Assembly (NCBI GenBank): GCA_963775275.1 | Contig: CAVZII010000005.1 | Span: 1,860,001 to 1,924,000 of the forward strand | Source: JANWHQ01 sp963775275 | GTDB taxonomy: Bacteria > Pseudomonadota > Alphaproteobacteria > Caulobacterales > Caulobacteraceae | Direction: 5' to 3' | DNA: 64,000 nucleotides | Shown: one piece after another, positions 26,715 through 34,886 of the stretch | Layout of the letters: each line of letters starts with the position of its first letter | How positions within the stretch are numbered: position 1 is the stretch's first letter | Made by a program: the position numbers and the translations under genes | The notes under the pieces: generated by a model | The model's database searches: none | Told to the model about the DNA's origin: nothing | What the model saw: only the letters and a program-made list of their open reading frames with translations

Positions 26715-27083
26715 GTGGGTCAGGAACTGGACGTGATCCTGCGGCGCTTCGAGGCGCCGGACGAGGTGCGGACCTTCGACAAGGGCCGGTTCGAGATCGT
26801 GCGCCTGCACGGCATGACCATCGGGCGCGCCACCTATGAGCCCGGCTGGCGGTGGTCCACGCACGTAGGCGCTCCCACGGGCCGGAAGAGCTGCCAGGTC
26901 GAGCACGTGGGCCTGGTCGTCTCGGGCTGCGTGGTCGCCGCCATGGACGATGGCCGCTTGGTGGAGATGAAGGCGGGCGACCTGTTCTACGTCGCGCCTG
27001 GCCACGACTCCTGGGTCGTCGGCGAGGAGCCCTACGTCTCCCTGCACTTCCTGGGCGCGGACGACTACGCCGCCCACGACTGA
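26715..27083 (+). CDS. Cupin-domain protein
   Basis: A 122-residue protein. I choose GTG at 26715, which has GGAGGA at 26705; an earlier in-frame ATG at 26664 would overlap the previous gene by 32 bp. It forms a single beta-barrel cupin: GWRWSTHVG (first motif with His), a Gly-rich turn, then MKAGDLFYVAPGHDSWVVG (second motif with His). Such small cupins bind a metal and act as isomerases, dioxygenases or sensors. No signal peptide is present, so it is cytoplasmic although its operon partners are secreted. Confidence 0.8.
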   Translation: MGQELDVILRRFEAPDEVRTFDKGRFEIVRLHGMTIGRATYEPGWRWSTHVGAPTGRKSCQVEHVGLVVSGCVVAAMDDGRLVEMKAGDLFYVAPGHDSWVVGEEPYVSLHFLGADDYAAHD

Positions 27084-27102
27084 GGGCGCGCGGCCCTCGA
27101 TC

Positions 27103-27876
27103 CTACCCCCAGCGCACGTGCTCGGGGCCCGGCGCGGCGGCGGCGAAGGGATCGGGCGTCCTGGCCATGGCGAGGGCGGCCTTTACGCCCGGCCGCTCGG
27201 CCACGCGCTTCAGCCAGGCCACGGTCCGCGGCGCCGTCGTCGCGTTCACCAGCTCCGGCTCCAGTTTCGGCAGGTAGTTGACGAACGGGAAGACCGCGAT
27301 GTCGGCGAGCGAGAAGTCCGCGCCGGCCAGCCAGCCGGTCTTCTCCAGGTCCGCTTCCATCTTCTCGACGGTCAGCCTCACCCGCTCGCGCGCCTTCTGC
27401 AGCTTCTCGTCAGACAGGCCGCCGATCGCCTCGGACCAGACGTCGCGGCGCTCCTTCATCGGTATCCGCGACACCGCCTCTTGCACCGAGGCGAAGTTGC
27501 GGGACTTGATCTGGGGCTCGCCATAGGCATGCCAGGCCAGGTCGCTGACCGAGGCGGCGAGGTAGTCGTCGACGTACTTCTGCCAGTAGCGCGCCTGCCA
27601 GCGGTCGAGCGGCGCCGCAGGCATCAGCGGGTGCTCGGGGAAGGCCTCGTCCAGGTACTCGCAGATGTAGCTGGACTCGTTGAACGCCTCGCCGTCACGG
27701 ACCAGGACCGGCGTCTCGCCGGACTCGTTCAGCTGCAGGTACTCGGGCGCGTGCTGCTCGAAGGCCAGCAGGTCGACGTAGCGGCTCTCGAAATCCAGGC
27801 CCTTCTCCTTGAGCGTGATCATCACGCGCGCGCAGGCCCCGTTGGGCTCCCAGTGATAAAGCTCGAGCATCTGCAA
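27103..27876 (-). CDS. Glutathione S-transferase family protein
   Basis: A 257-residue protein. The N-terminal thioredoxin-like domain has the cis-Pro segment GETPVLVRDG and the glutathione-contact ESSYICEYLDEAF. The C-terminal all-helical domain has the capping motif FSLADIAVFPFVNYL. It lies 7 bp downstream of a second GST gene on the same strand, so the two form an operon. The EHA/FEQHAPEYLQLN region and overall length are like the beta-etherase (LigF/LigE) branch. That fits a genome with the lignin-derived protocatechuate pathway seen at 49-56 kb, but this substrate link is inference. It is convergent with the cupin operon. Confidence 0.88.
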   Translation of the reverse strand: MQMLELYHWEPNGACARVMITLKEKGLDFESRYVDLLAFEQHAPEYLQLNESGETPVLVRDGEAFNESSYICEYLDEAFPEHPLMPAAPLDRWQARYWQKYVDDYLAASVSDLAWHAYGEPQIKSRNFASVQEAVSRIPMKERRDVWSEAIGGLSDEKLQKARERVRLTVEKMEADLEKTGWLAGADFSLADIAVFPFVNYLPKLEPELVNATTAPRTVAWLKRVAERPGVKAALAMARTPDPFAAAAPGPEHVRWG

Positions 27877-27883
27877 TCCTTTC

Positions 27884-28669
27884 CTACGCGCGGGCCGCGG
27901 CGGCGGAGGCGGGCTGGGCCTGTTCGCCGGCCGGCCGGGTGCGGAAGCCCTTGGTCCTTGCGCGCATCTCCTTCACCGCCGGGCGCTCCTCGACCTTCTG
28001 GCGCCAGGCGATCCAGGCCGGCGTGTCCTTGTCGTTGACCAGCTCGGGCATCCACATCGCCATGAAGCCGCAGAAGTTCATCAGGTCGATGTCGGCCAGG
28101 GAATAGGTCGAGCCGGCGACCCAGGGGAACTGGCGAAGGTGCGCCTCGACCTTCTTCACCCCCTCGCGCGCGCGGCGGTGCGACTCCTCGATCACCTCCG
28201 GCGGGGTCTGCTGGCGATAGGCCGCCAGCCACGAGCGGCGGCGATCCGGATCGGGCACGGTGTTCAGCACCTCGATCACCTCCGCCTCGGTGCGCTCGCC
28301 CACGAAGGTCGGCACGATTCGGTTCCAGTTGATCATCATCAGCGAGCGGCCGAGGTCGTTCTCGGCATACCTTTGCCACAGGCGCATGCGCCAGCGCTCG
28401 CGCGGATCGGCGGGCCTGAGCGGCGGCCCATCGAAGGCCTCGTCGATGTATTCGTTGGCGATCATCCCCTCGGGCAGGACATGGCCGTCGTGCACCAGCG
28501 TCGGCACCTGGCCCTTCGGGTTCACCTTCAGGTAGTCGGGCTTCAGGTGCTCGAACTCGGTCCCCTTCAGCTCGTGCTCGACGAAGGGAACCCCCTTCTC
28601 GAGCAGGGCCAGATAGACCCGCCCGGAATTGGTGCCCAGCGGTTGGAAGTAATAGAGCTCGACCGCCAT
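27884..28669 (-). CDS. Glutathione S-transferase family protein
   Basis: A 261-residue GST. The N-terminal domain has YYFQPLGTNSGRVYLALLEK, the cis-Pro region KGQVPTLVHDG and PEGMIANEYIDEAF. The helical C-terminal domain has YSLADIDLMNFCGFMA. The last 20 residues are Ala-rich and disordered. It is the first gene of the two-GST operon. The pair is divergent in sequence, so they probably act on different substrates or as consecutive enzymes; ether or dehalogenation chemistry on aromatic compounds is possible. Nothing in the sequence shows its regulation. Confidence 0.87.
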   Translation of the reverse strand: MAVELYYFQPLGTNSGRVYLALLEKGVPFVEHELKGTEFEHLKPDYLKVNPKGQVPTLVHDGHVLPEGMIANEYIDEAFDGPPLRPADPRERWRMRLWQRYAENDLGRSLMMINWNRIVPTFVGERTEAEVIEVLNTVPDPDRRRSWLAAYRQQTPPEVIEESHRRAREGVKKVEAHLRQFPWVAGSTYSLADIDLMNFCGFMAMWMPELVNDKDTPAWIAWRQKVEERPAVKEMRARTKGFRTRPAGEQAQPASAAAARA

Positions 28670-28779
28670 CGATGGCCTCCCGCCTGTCCCGCCCGGTCCG
28701 CCAGAGGCGGCGGGGCGTTGTCGCTGGTCAATCCCTAGCGCAGGCCGGCCGCGAGGTCACGAGGGTTGACGCCGTCAAC

Positions 28780-29478
28780 TCACCGCGCCGCTTCGGGCGC
28801 TGTCTCGACGACCACGAGGACGATGGAGGCCCGACGCGGACGGTTGAACCAGAACCAGCGGTGGGCCCGGGCGTAGAAGCTCTTGGGCCGCAGGAAGCAG
28901 ATCAAGCCCAGAAGGACGGTGTCGGCCGCAGCACGCCAGACCGGAATGCCGCGCGCCCTCAGGTCGTCCCCATAGGTTCCGCCGGACACCTCCTCGGCCG
29001 CTACGATCCGGGACCTGGTGAAGATCCGGGCGAGCTCGTCGGGGGTGGGGCGAAAGCCTGTGTCGATCGGATCGGCGTGGAACGGATAGCTCGAGGGAGC
29101 CGTCGCCAGCACGTGGCCGCCGGGCCCGGCCAGCTCCTCGCAGGCGGCGGCCAGGGCGGCGCGGTCGCGCACGTGCTCCAGGACGTTTGAGCACAGGACG
29201 CATCGGAAGCGGCGGGCCTTCAGCGCGCGGCGCACCTCGGGATCGAGGATGTCGCCGGCCACGTCCACGCCGTCGGCGGCTTTGAGATCGCTGTGGACCA
29301 CCTCGATGCCCGCCACCCGCAACGGCTTGAACAGCTCCGCCTCGATGTGCGGCTTGGTGGTCTCGCGGAAGCGCCGGGTCGATGAGCCGAGGTTGAGCAG
29401 CGGCGACGCCTCGGGAAGGTCGAGGAGGATCTGGCGGATCCGTGCGGCTTCGGCTTCGAACACGCGGAGAGCATCCAT
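28780..29478 (-). CDS. Class I SAM-dependent methyltransferase
   Basis: A 232-residue protein. The SAM-binding fold is visible as LLNLGSSTRRFRE (motif I, slightly degenerate), VVHSDLKAADGVDVAGDI (acidic end of strand 2 and the next loop), FRCVLCSNVLEHV (motif post-I with the LEHV signature) and LAGPGGHVLATAPSSYPFH. The C-terminus has a hydrophobic helix (DTVLLGLICFLRPKSFYARA) that may hold the membrane. Such proteins often act on lipids, quinones or small molecules near the cell envelope. It stands alone, divergent from the glycine-riboswitch operon; its neighbours give no pathway. Confidence 0.8.
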   Translation of the reverse strand: MDALRVFEAEAARIRQILLDLPEASPLLNLGSSTRRFRETTKPHIEAELFKPLRVAGIEVVHSDLKAADGVDVAGDILDPEVRRALKARRFRCVLCSNVLEHVRDRAALAAACEELAGPGGHVLATAPSSYPFHADPIDTGFRPTPDELARIFTRSRIVAAEEVSGGTYGDDLRARGIPVWRAAADTVLLGLICFLRPKSFYARAHRWFWFNRPRRASIVLVVVETAPEAAR

Positions 29479-29604
29479 CGGTCTGTTGGACGGTCAAGGC
29501 TGAGCCTTGCGGAGGGGCCGCCATTGAACTGCAGTTTCTCTGCCGACGGAGTTGCCGCACGCTGCTTGCTTGACTTGGCCTCGGAAGCGCAACACCCTTC
29601 CGCC

Positions 29605-29790
29605 GTTCCTTGCGGGAGAGACCGGGCCTTGCCCGGCGCCGAAGGCGAAACCGCCCCGGAAACGCTCAGGCAGAAGGACCGCAGGAACCTCGATCGCTGG
29701 AAAGCAGCGGCCTTTCAGCCGCTCGCCGAAGGAGCAAGGGGAGCCATGGCTCCCTGAAATCTCTCAGGCGCACGGACAGCGGGGGCGCGG
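29605..29790 (+). promoter_or_regulatory. Tandem glycine riboswitch upstream of gcvT
   Basis: Two consecutive gcvT-type aptamers are visible. The first includes gcgggagagacc, gccgaaggcgaaaccgcc and gctcaggcagaaggaccgc (about 29605-29680). The second includes ctggaaagcagc, cgccgaaggagcaagg and ctctcaggcgcacggacagc (about 29692-29790). These are the conserved core pieces of the glycine riboswitch. It sits 54 bases before the gcvT start and presumably switches the glycine cleavage operon on when glycine is high. The GGAGG of gcvT at about 29834 is outside the aptamers. Confidence 0.92.
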
Positions 29791-29843
29791 ACGACGCAGG
29801 GACCTGGGGTTCCTCGCGTCCGCCCTGATGTCCGGAGGCCGCG

Positions 29844-30956
29844 ATGATGCAGACGACCGACACCCTCCAGCGCACGCCGCTCCATGCGGCGCACCTGGCC
29901 CTTGGCGCGCGCATGGTCGGCTTCGCCGGCTACGACATGCCGGTCCAGTACGAGGGCGTGCTCGCCGAGCACCGCTGGACGCGCGCCAACGCGGGCCTGT
30001 TCGACGTCTCGCACATGGGCCAGGCCCGCCTCGACGGCGAGGACCCGTTCCCGCTGCTCCAGGCCCTGACCCCCGGCGCCTTCTCCCGCCTTCGCGGCCG
30101 TCAGCGCTACTCGGTGCTGCTGAACGACCAGGGCGGCATCCTCGACGACCTCATGGTCGCCGACCCGGACGGGCGCGGCCTCTTCTTGGTGGTCAACGCA
30201 TCGCGCAAGGCCGCCGACTTCCCCCTGATCCGCGACGAAGCTGGCGGTTCGGACAGGCTCAGGGAGCTGACCGACCGGGCCCTTCTTGCGCTCCAGGGGC
30301 CCGAGGCCGCAGAGGTCCTCGCCGCGCTCCTGCCCGAGGCGGCCTCAATGTCTTTCATGGACAGCCGCGCCTTCGATGCGACCCCGTTCGGCGACCTGAT
30401 CGTCTCTCGCTCGGGTTACACCGGCGAGGACGGCTTCGAGGTCTCCGTCCCGGCTGACCAGGCGCCCGCCCTCTGGGCGCGGCTGCTGCAGGACCCGCGG
30501 GCCCGCCCGATCGGGCTCGGCGCGCGCGACACCCTCAGGCTCGAGGCCGGCCTGCCCCTCTATGGCCACGACATCGACGAGACCACCTCGCCCGTCGAGG
30601 CCGGCCTCGGCTTCGCGGTGGCTAGGTCCCGCCTCTCCGCTGGCGACTTCCCGGGCGCGGACCGGATCGTCGGAGAGATCGAGGACGGCCCCGGGCGCGT
30701 GCGCGTCGGGCTCCTGGTCGAGGGCGCCCCGGCGCGCGAGGGCGCCGAGGTCGTCTCGGACGATGGCGCCACCTTGGGCGGCGTCACCTCCGGCGGCTTC
30801 TCACCCACCCTCGGGCGGCCGATCGCCATGGCCTACGTCCCGCCCGCCTTCGCCCTGCCGGAGACGCGGCTCGGCGTACTGGTCCGCGGCCGGACCCAGC
30901 CGGCCGAGGTCGTCGCGCTGCCTTTCGTCCCCCACCGCTATCACCGCAAACCCTGA
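29844..30956 (+). CDS. gcvT: Glycine cleavage system T protein (aminomethyltransferase)
   Basis: A 370-residue T protein. It moves the aminomethyl carbon from the lipoyl arm of GcvH to tetrahydrofolate and releases ammonia. Family features are LGARMVGFAGYDMPVQYEGV near the start, DVSHMGQARLDG, the folate-binding-region Asp in GILDDLMV, SRSGYTGEDGFEVSVP, and the RDTLRLEAGLPLYGHDIDE segment. The length is normal. ATG at 29844 has GGAGG 6 bases upstream; an ATG one codon later is equally possible. It is the first gene of the riboswitch-controlled gcvT-H-PA-PB operon, 13 bp before gcvH. Confidence 0.95.
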   Translation: MMQTTDTLQRTPLHAAHLALGARMVGFAGYDMPVQYEGVLAEHRWTRANAGLFDVSHMGQARLDGEDPFPLLQALTPGAFSRLRGRQRYSVLLNDQGGILDDLMVADPDGRGLFLVVNASRKAADFPLIRDEAGGSDRLRELTDRALLALQGPEAAEVLAALLPEAASMSFMDSRAFDATPFGDLIVSRSGYTGEDGFEVSVPADQAPALWARLLQDPRARPIGLGARDTLRLEAGLPLYGHDIDETTSPVEAGLGFAVARSRLSAGDFPGADRIVGEIEDGPGRVRVGLLVEGAPAREGAEVVSDDGATLGGVTSGGFSPTLGRPIAMAYVPPAFALPETRLGVLVRGRTQPAEVVALPFVPHRYHRKP

Positions 30957-30969
30957 GGAGAGCTCCGCC

Positions 30970-31335
30970 ATGCGCTTCACGCGCGACCATGAATGGGTCG
31001 ACGTCTCGGGCGATGTCGCCACTGTCGGCATCACCGCCTACGCCGCCGAGCAGCTCGGCGACATCGTCTATGTGGAGCTTCCCGAGCCCGGCAAGGCGCT
31101 GAAACAGGGCGACGGCTTCGCCGTCGTCGAGAGCGTCAAGGCCGCCTCGGACGTCTACGCCCCGGTCTCCGGCGAGGTGGTCGAGGTCAACGCCGCCCTC
31201 GCCGACGCGCCCGAGACGGTCAACGAGGGCCCCGAGGGGATCGGCTGGTTCGCCAAGGTCCGCCTGGCTGATCCCACGCAGGTGGACGCCCTGATGGACC
31301 GGCCCGCCTACGAGCAATATCTGCAGGGGCTCTGA
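30970..31335 (+). CDS. gcvH: Glycine cleavage system H protein
   Basis: A 121-residue lipoyl carrier protein. The start MRFTRDHEWV and the lipoyl-lysine motif VVESVKAASDVYAPVSGEV (Lys near 58) are diagnostic. It shuttles the methylamine group between the P protein (GcvPA/PB) and the T protein. The length is usual for the family (about 120-130). A GGAGAG ribosome-binding sequence precedes the ATG, and the gene lies 4 bp before the GTG of gcvPA. Confidence 0.96.
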   Translation: MRFTRDHEWVDVSGDVATVGITAYAAEQLGDIVYVELPEPGKALKQGDGFAVVESVKAASDVYAPVSGEVVEVNAALADAPETVNEGPEGIGWFAKVRLADPTQVDALMDRPAYEQYLQGL

Positions 31336-31339
31336 GGCC

Positions 31340-32678
31340 GTGCGCTACCTGCCGCTCACCGACGTCGACCGGGCCGGGATGCTCGCCGCCGTCGCCGTCC
31401 CGTCGGTCGAGGCCCTGTTCGCCGACGTCCCCGCCGCCGCCCGCCACGCGCCGGCCGGCCTGCCGCCGCACCAGGGCGAGATCGAGGTCGAACGCGACCT
31501 CGCCGCCCTCGCGGCCCGCAACCGCGCCGCCGGCGCCGGGCCCTTCTTCTGCGGCGCGGGCGCCTACCGCCACCACGTCCCCGCCAGCGTCGACCACCTC
31601 ATCCAGCGCTCGGAATTCCTGACCTCCTACACGCCCTACCAGCCCGAGATCGCCCAGGGCACGCTTCAGGTCCTCTTCGAGTTCCAGACCCAGGTCGCCG
31701 AGCTCACCGGCATGGAGGTCGCCAACGCCTCCATGTACGACGGCTCCACCGCCGCGGCCGAGGCGGTGCTCATGGCCGCGCGCGTCACCCGCCGCCACAA
31801 GGCCGTGCTCTCCGGCGGCCTGCACCCGCATTACGCCGGGACGATCGCGACCCTCGCCCAGGGACCGGGGCTGGAGATCGAGCGCCGGCCGCTCGCCGTC
31901 GACGCCGAGGCGGACGTCCTGCCCATCGACGCCGAGACCGCCTGCGTCGTCGTCCAGAGCCCCAACCTCTTCGGGACAGTCAGCGACCTTTCCGCCATAG
32001 CGGAGGCGGCCCATGCCGCAGGCGCCCTGCTGGTCGTCGTGGTCACCGAGGCGGTCTCGCTCGGCCTGCTGAACCCGCCCGGCGCCATGGGCGCGGACAT
32101 CGTCGCCGCCGAGGGCCAGTCCATCGGCAATCCCCTGAGCTTCGGCGGGCCCTATGTCGGCCTCTTCGCCGCGCGCGAGGCCCTGCTGCGCCAGATGCCG
32201 GGGCGCCTGTGCGGCCAGACCGTGGACGCGGATGGCCGGCGGGGCTTCGTCCTGACCCTGTCCGCGCGCGAGCAGCACATCCGCCGCGAGAAGGCGACGT
32301 CCAACATCTGCACCAACTCGGGCCTGTGCGCCCTGGCCTTCTCCATCCACATGAGCCTTCTGGGCGGCGCCGGGCTTCGCCGCCTCGCCTTCCTGAATCA
32401 CCAGGCGGCGCGGCGGCTGAAGGCGGCGATGGACGAGGTGACGGGCGTCAAGGTCCTCACCCCGCGGTTCTTCAACGAGATCGCGGTCGAGCTTGCCCGT
32501 CTCCGCCGCGCCCGTGGTCGAGGCCCTGGCCGGGCGCGGCGTCCTCGCAGGCGTGCCGGTCTCCAGGCTCGATCCGGACGCCGGTCTGGACCACGTCCTG
32601 CTGCTGGCGGCGACCGAGCTCACCACGGCCGCCGACATCGCCGCGCTCCAGGGCGGCCTTCACGAGGTGCTGGCATGA
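31340..32678 (+). CDS. gcvPA: Glycine dehydrogenase (decarboxylating) subunit 1, with apparent frameshift
   Basis: The first half of the split P protein, which decarboxylates glycine with PLP. From the GTG at 31340 the frame encodes MRYLPLTDVDRAGMLAAV through ALTPRFF-type residues (VLTPRFFNEIAVEL) and then shifts near 32493. An extra T in gagcttgcccgtc appears to put it out of frame. In the next frame the expected C-terminus resumes as PVSAAPVVEALAGRGVLAG and ends at 32678. Removing one base gives 445 residues, the normal length. As read, the shifted frame stays open through roughly 60 meaningless codons into gcvPB, so a fused frame results. The gcvPA stop overlaps the gcvPB ATG (ATGA). Probably a sequencing error; otherwise the gene is broken. 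Confidence 0.85.
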
Positions 32679-34211
32679 GCGCGCTGAACGTCGGCCGCCC
32701 GACCCGCCCCGAAGGGCCGTCATCGGGCGCCGCGCCCTCCGGGGGCCGCGGCCTTCTCCAGGACGAGCCATTGCTGTTCGAGCAGGACCGCTGGGACAAG
32801 ACCGGCGTCGACCTGCCCGGGCCCGAGCTCGACGCAGCCGACCTGGAGGGTCTCGTCCGCGAGACCCCTGTCGCCTTGCCGGGCCTGTCCGAGCCCGAGG
32901 CGGTCCGTCACTACGTCCGCCTCAGCCAGAAGAACCACGCCATCGACCTGGCGATGTATCCGCTGGGCTCGTGCACCATGAAGCACAACCCGCGCCTGGA
33001 CGAGAAGCTGGCGCGGCTGGCCGGCTTCGCCGACATCCATCCCCTGCAGCCGGTCTCGACCGTCCAGGGCGCGCTCGATCTCATGGGCCAGCTCGGCGAC
33101 TGGCTGGCGGCTCTGACCGGCATGCCCGCCGTCGCGCTCTCGCCCAAGGCCGGCGCCGACGGCGAGCTCTGCGGGCTCCTGGCGATCCGCGCCGCGCACG
33201 AGGCGAGGGGCGACGCGCGCCGGCGCGTGCTCGTCCCGGTCTCCGCCCACGGCACCAATCCGGCCACCGCCGCCATGGCCGGCTACGCGGTGGACGAGAT
33301 CGCCCAGACCGACGACGGCCGCGTGGACCTGACCGACCTTCAGGCCGGGCTCGGGTCCGACGTCGCGGCGGTGATGATCACCAACCCCAACACCTGTGGC
33401 CTGTTCGAGCGGGACATGATCGAAGTCGCCCGGCTCACCCACGCGGCGGGCGCCTATCTCTACTGCGACGGGGCCAACTTCAACGCCATCGTCGGCAAGG
33501 TCATGCCGGGCGCCCTCGGCGTCGACGCCATGCACCTGAACCTGCACAAGACCTTCTCCACGCCCCACGGCGGTGGCGGACCGGGCGCGGGGCCGGTGGT
33601 GTTCAGCGAGGCGCTCGCCCCCTTCGCGCCCCTGCCGCGGCTCGTGCGGGCAAAGAACGGCTGGTCGCTGCAGGAGACGGCCGAAGGCGAGGCCGCCCAG
33701 GCGTTCGGGCGCCTCTGCGCCTTCCAGGGCCAGATGGGCATGTTCGTGCGCGCGCTGGCCTACATGAAGAGCCACGGGGCCGATGGCCTGAGGCAGGTCG
33801 CCGAGGACGCGGTGCTGAACGCCAACTATGTTCGCGTCGGCCTGAACGACCTTCTCACCCAGGCCTTCGACGGCCCCTGCATGCACGAGGCCCTGTTCGA
33901 CGACCGCTGGCTCGAGGGGACGGGGCTCTCGACGCTCGACATCGCCAAGGCCCTGATCGACGCCGGCTTCCACCCCATGACCATGTACTTCCCCCTGGTG
34001 GCGCACGGGGCCATGCTGATCGAGCCCACCGAGACCGAGCCCCGGGCCGAGCTCGACCGCTTCATCGCCGCCCTGCGCCGCATCGCCGAGCAGGCCAAGG
34101 CAGGGCAGGGCGAGGGCTTCAAGACCGCGCCGCACCTCGCGCCCCTCTCGCCGCCTCGACGAGACCCAGGCGGCCCGGAAGCCGCACCTGAGGTGGCGGG
34201 CTCAATCCTAG
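32675..34211 (+). CDS. gcvPB: Glycine dehydrogenase (decarboxylating) subunit 2, frameshifted near the 3' end
   Basis: The second half of the P protein. It has the PLP-lysine motif NLHKTFSTPHGGGGPGAGP and the family segments SCTMKHNPR, HGTNPATAAMAGY and NPNTCGLFERD. The frame is intact to about 34150 (KTAPHLAPL), where an extra T in ccctctcgcc appears to shift it. Removing that base restores RRLDETQAARKPHLRWRAQS and a TAG at 34209-34211, giving 511 residues. Left uncorrected, it runs on to 34285 through unrelated sequence. The restored stop codon lies in the left tip of a palindromic element, so the element inserted at or very near the gene's end. It forms the P-protein heterotetramer with GcvPA. 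Confidence 0.88.
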
Positions 34212-34285
34212 TGTGGTGGATCAGAAGTTCGCATGATGATGGCGGCTCCCGCAGTTGCGAACTTCTGATCCTTAAACCACACTAG
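34208..34285. repeat. Palindromic MITE-like element A
   Basis: An imperfect inverted repeat whose ends read ctagtgtggt and accacactag, followed inward by atcagaagttcgca / tgcgaacttctgat. The TA at each tip suggests insertion at a TA target, as for IS630/mariner-type non-autonomous elements. It lies at the very end of gcvPB and may also serve as its transcription terminator. Confidence 0.7.
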
Positions 34286-34300
34286 AATCATAGACTTGCT

Positions 34301-34370
34301 AGTGTCCCGATCGATTCCGAAGTTCGCATCTGCCTGGCAAAAGCGCTGGCGAACTTCGGAATTGGGACAC
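34301..34370. repeat. Palindromic MITE-like element B
   Basis: A second imperfect palindrome: gtgtcccgatcgattccg plus aagttcgc on the left, gcgaacttcggaattggg plus acac on the right. The left arm has four extra bases. It shares the GAAGTTCGC core and the GTGT tip with element A, 15 bp away, so the two belong to related families. It interrupts the IS5-type transposase gene. Confidence 0.65.
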
Positions 34371-34674
34371 GGATCGACGAGGAATCGATCATCTGGATGT
34401 CGCCGTCATAAGCCTTTGACACCGCTTGCAGAAGACGGTCCCAGACGCCCGCCTTGCGCCAACGGTTGAACCGGTTCACACAGGTCGTGTGCGGGCCGTA
34501 CCGCTCGGGAATGTCCGCCCAAGGCGCTCCCGTTCGAAGCCGCCAGAAAATCCCGTTCAGCACCCGCCGATCGTCCACCCGAGGCACGCCCCGCGGCTTG
34601 TTCGGCAGCAGGGGCTGGATCACCGACCACTCGAAATCCGTCAGATCGAAACGAGCCATCTCAACCTCCTCCAA
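34371..34674 (-). mobile_element. Truncated IS5-family transposase
   Basis: The N-terminal part of an IS5-type DDE transposase: MARFDLTDFEWSVIQPLLPN, RVLNGIFWRLRTGAPWADIP, YGPHTTCVNRFNRWRKAGVW and the first catalytic Asp in QMIDSSSIRV. The gene is then cut by palindromic element B; the remaining roughly two-thirds, with the other catalytic residues, is absent. The frame extends a further 27 codons through element B to 34288, but those residues are not transposase. Both copies of an AACCTTCTC-like stretch near 34665-34685 may belong to the terminal region. The element is non-functional and marks repeated insertions between gcvPB and mtnA. Confidence 0.85.
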
Positions 34675-34736
34675 TGAGAAGGTTGAATCAGCGTTCGGCC
34701 AACTTGTGAATCCCGTTTATGGGTCTGTGACCTAGA

Positions 34737-34843
34737 CCGTCATGGCCGGCCTTGTGCCGGCCACCCATGCACGTCGATGTTTCCGGACCGATCGGCGCGC
34801 TCTGAGTTCATGGGTCGCCGGGACGAGCCCGGCGATGACGGTG
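34737..34843. repeat. REP-like palindromic repeat, copy 1
   Basis: Paired palindromes: gtcatggccggccttgtgcc ggcc acccatg on one side and ttcatgggtcgccgggacga gcccggcgatgac on the other. The outer halves GTCATGGCCGG / CCGGCGATGAC pair. The same architecture recurs at 48888-48975, marking it as a dispersed intergenic repeat. The rest of the 212-bp gap between the transposase and mtnA shows nothing else. Confidence 0.75.
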
Positions 34844-34886
34844 GTCTGGTGTTGGCGCGGCCCCCGCTCCGAGGCTAAGTCAGCGC

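Noticed and set aside
34288..34370. C-terminal 27 residues of the IS5-type open frame as part of the transposase
   Set aside because: They are encoded by the palindromic element B, not by transposase sequence.
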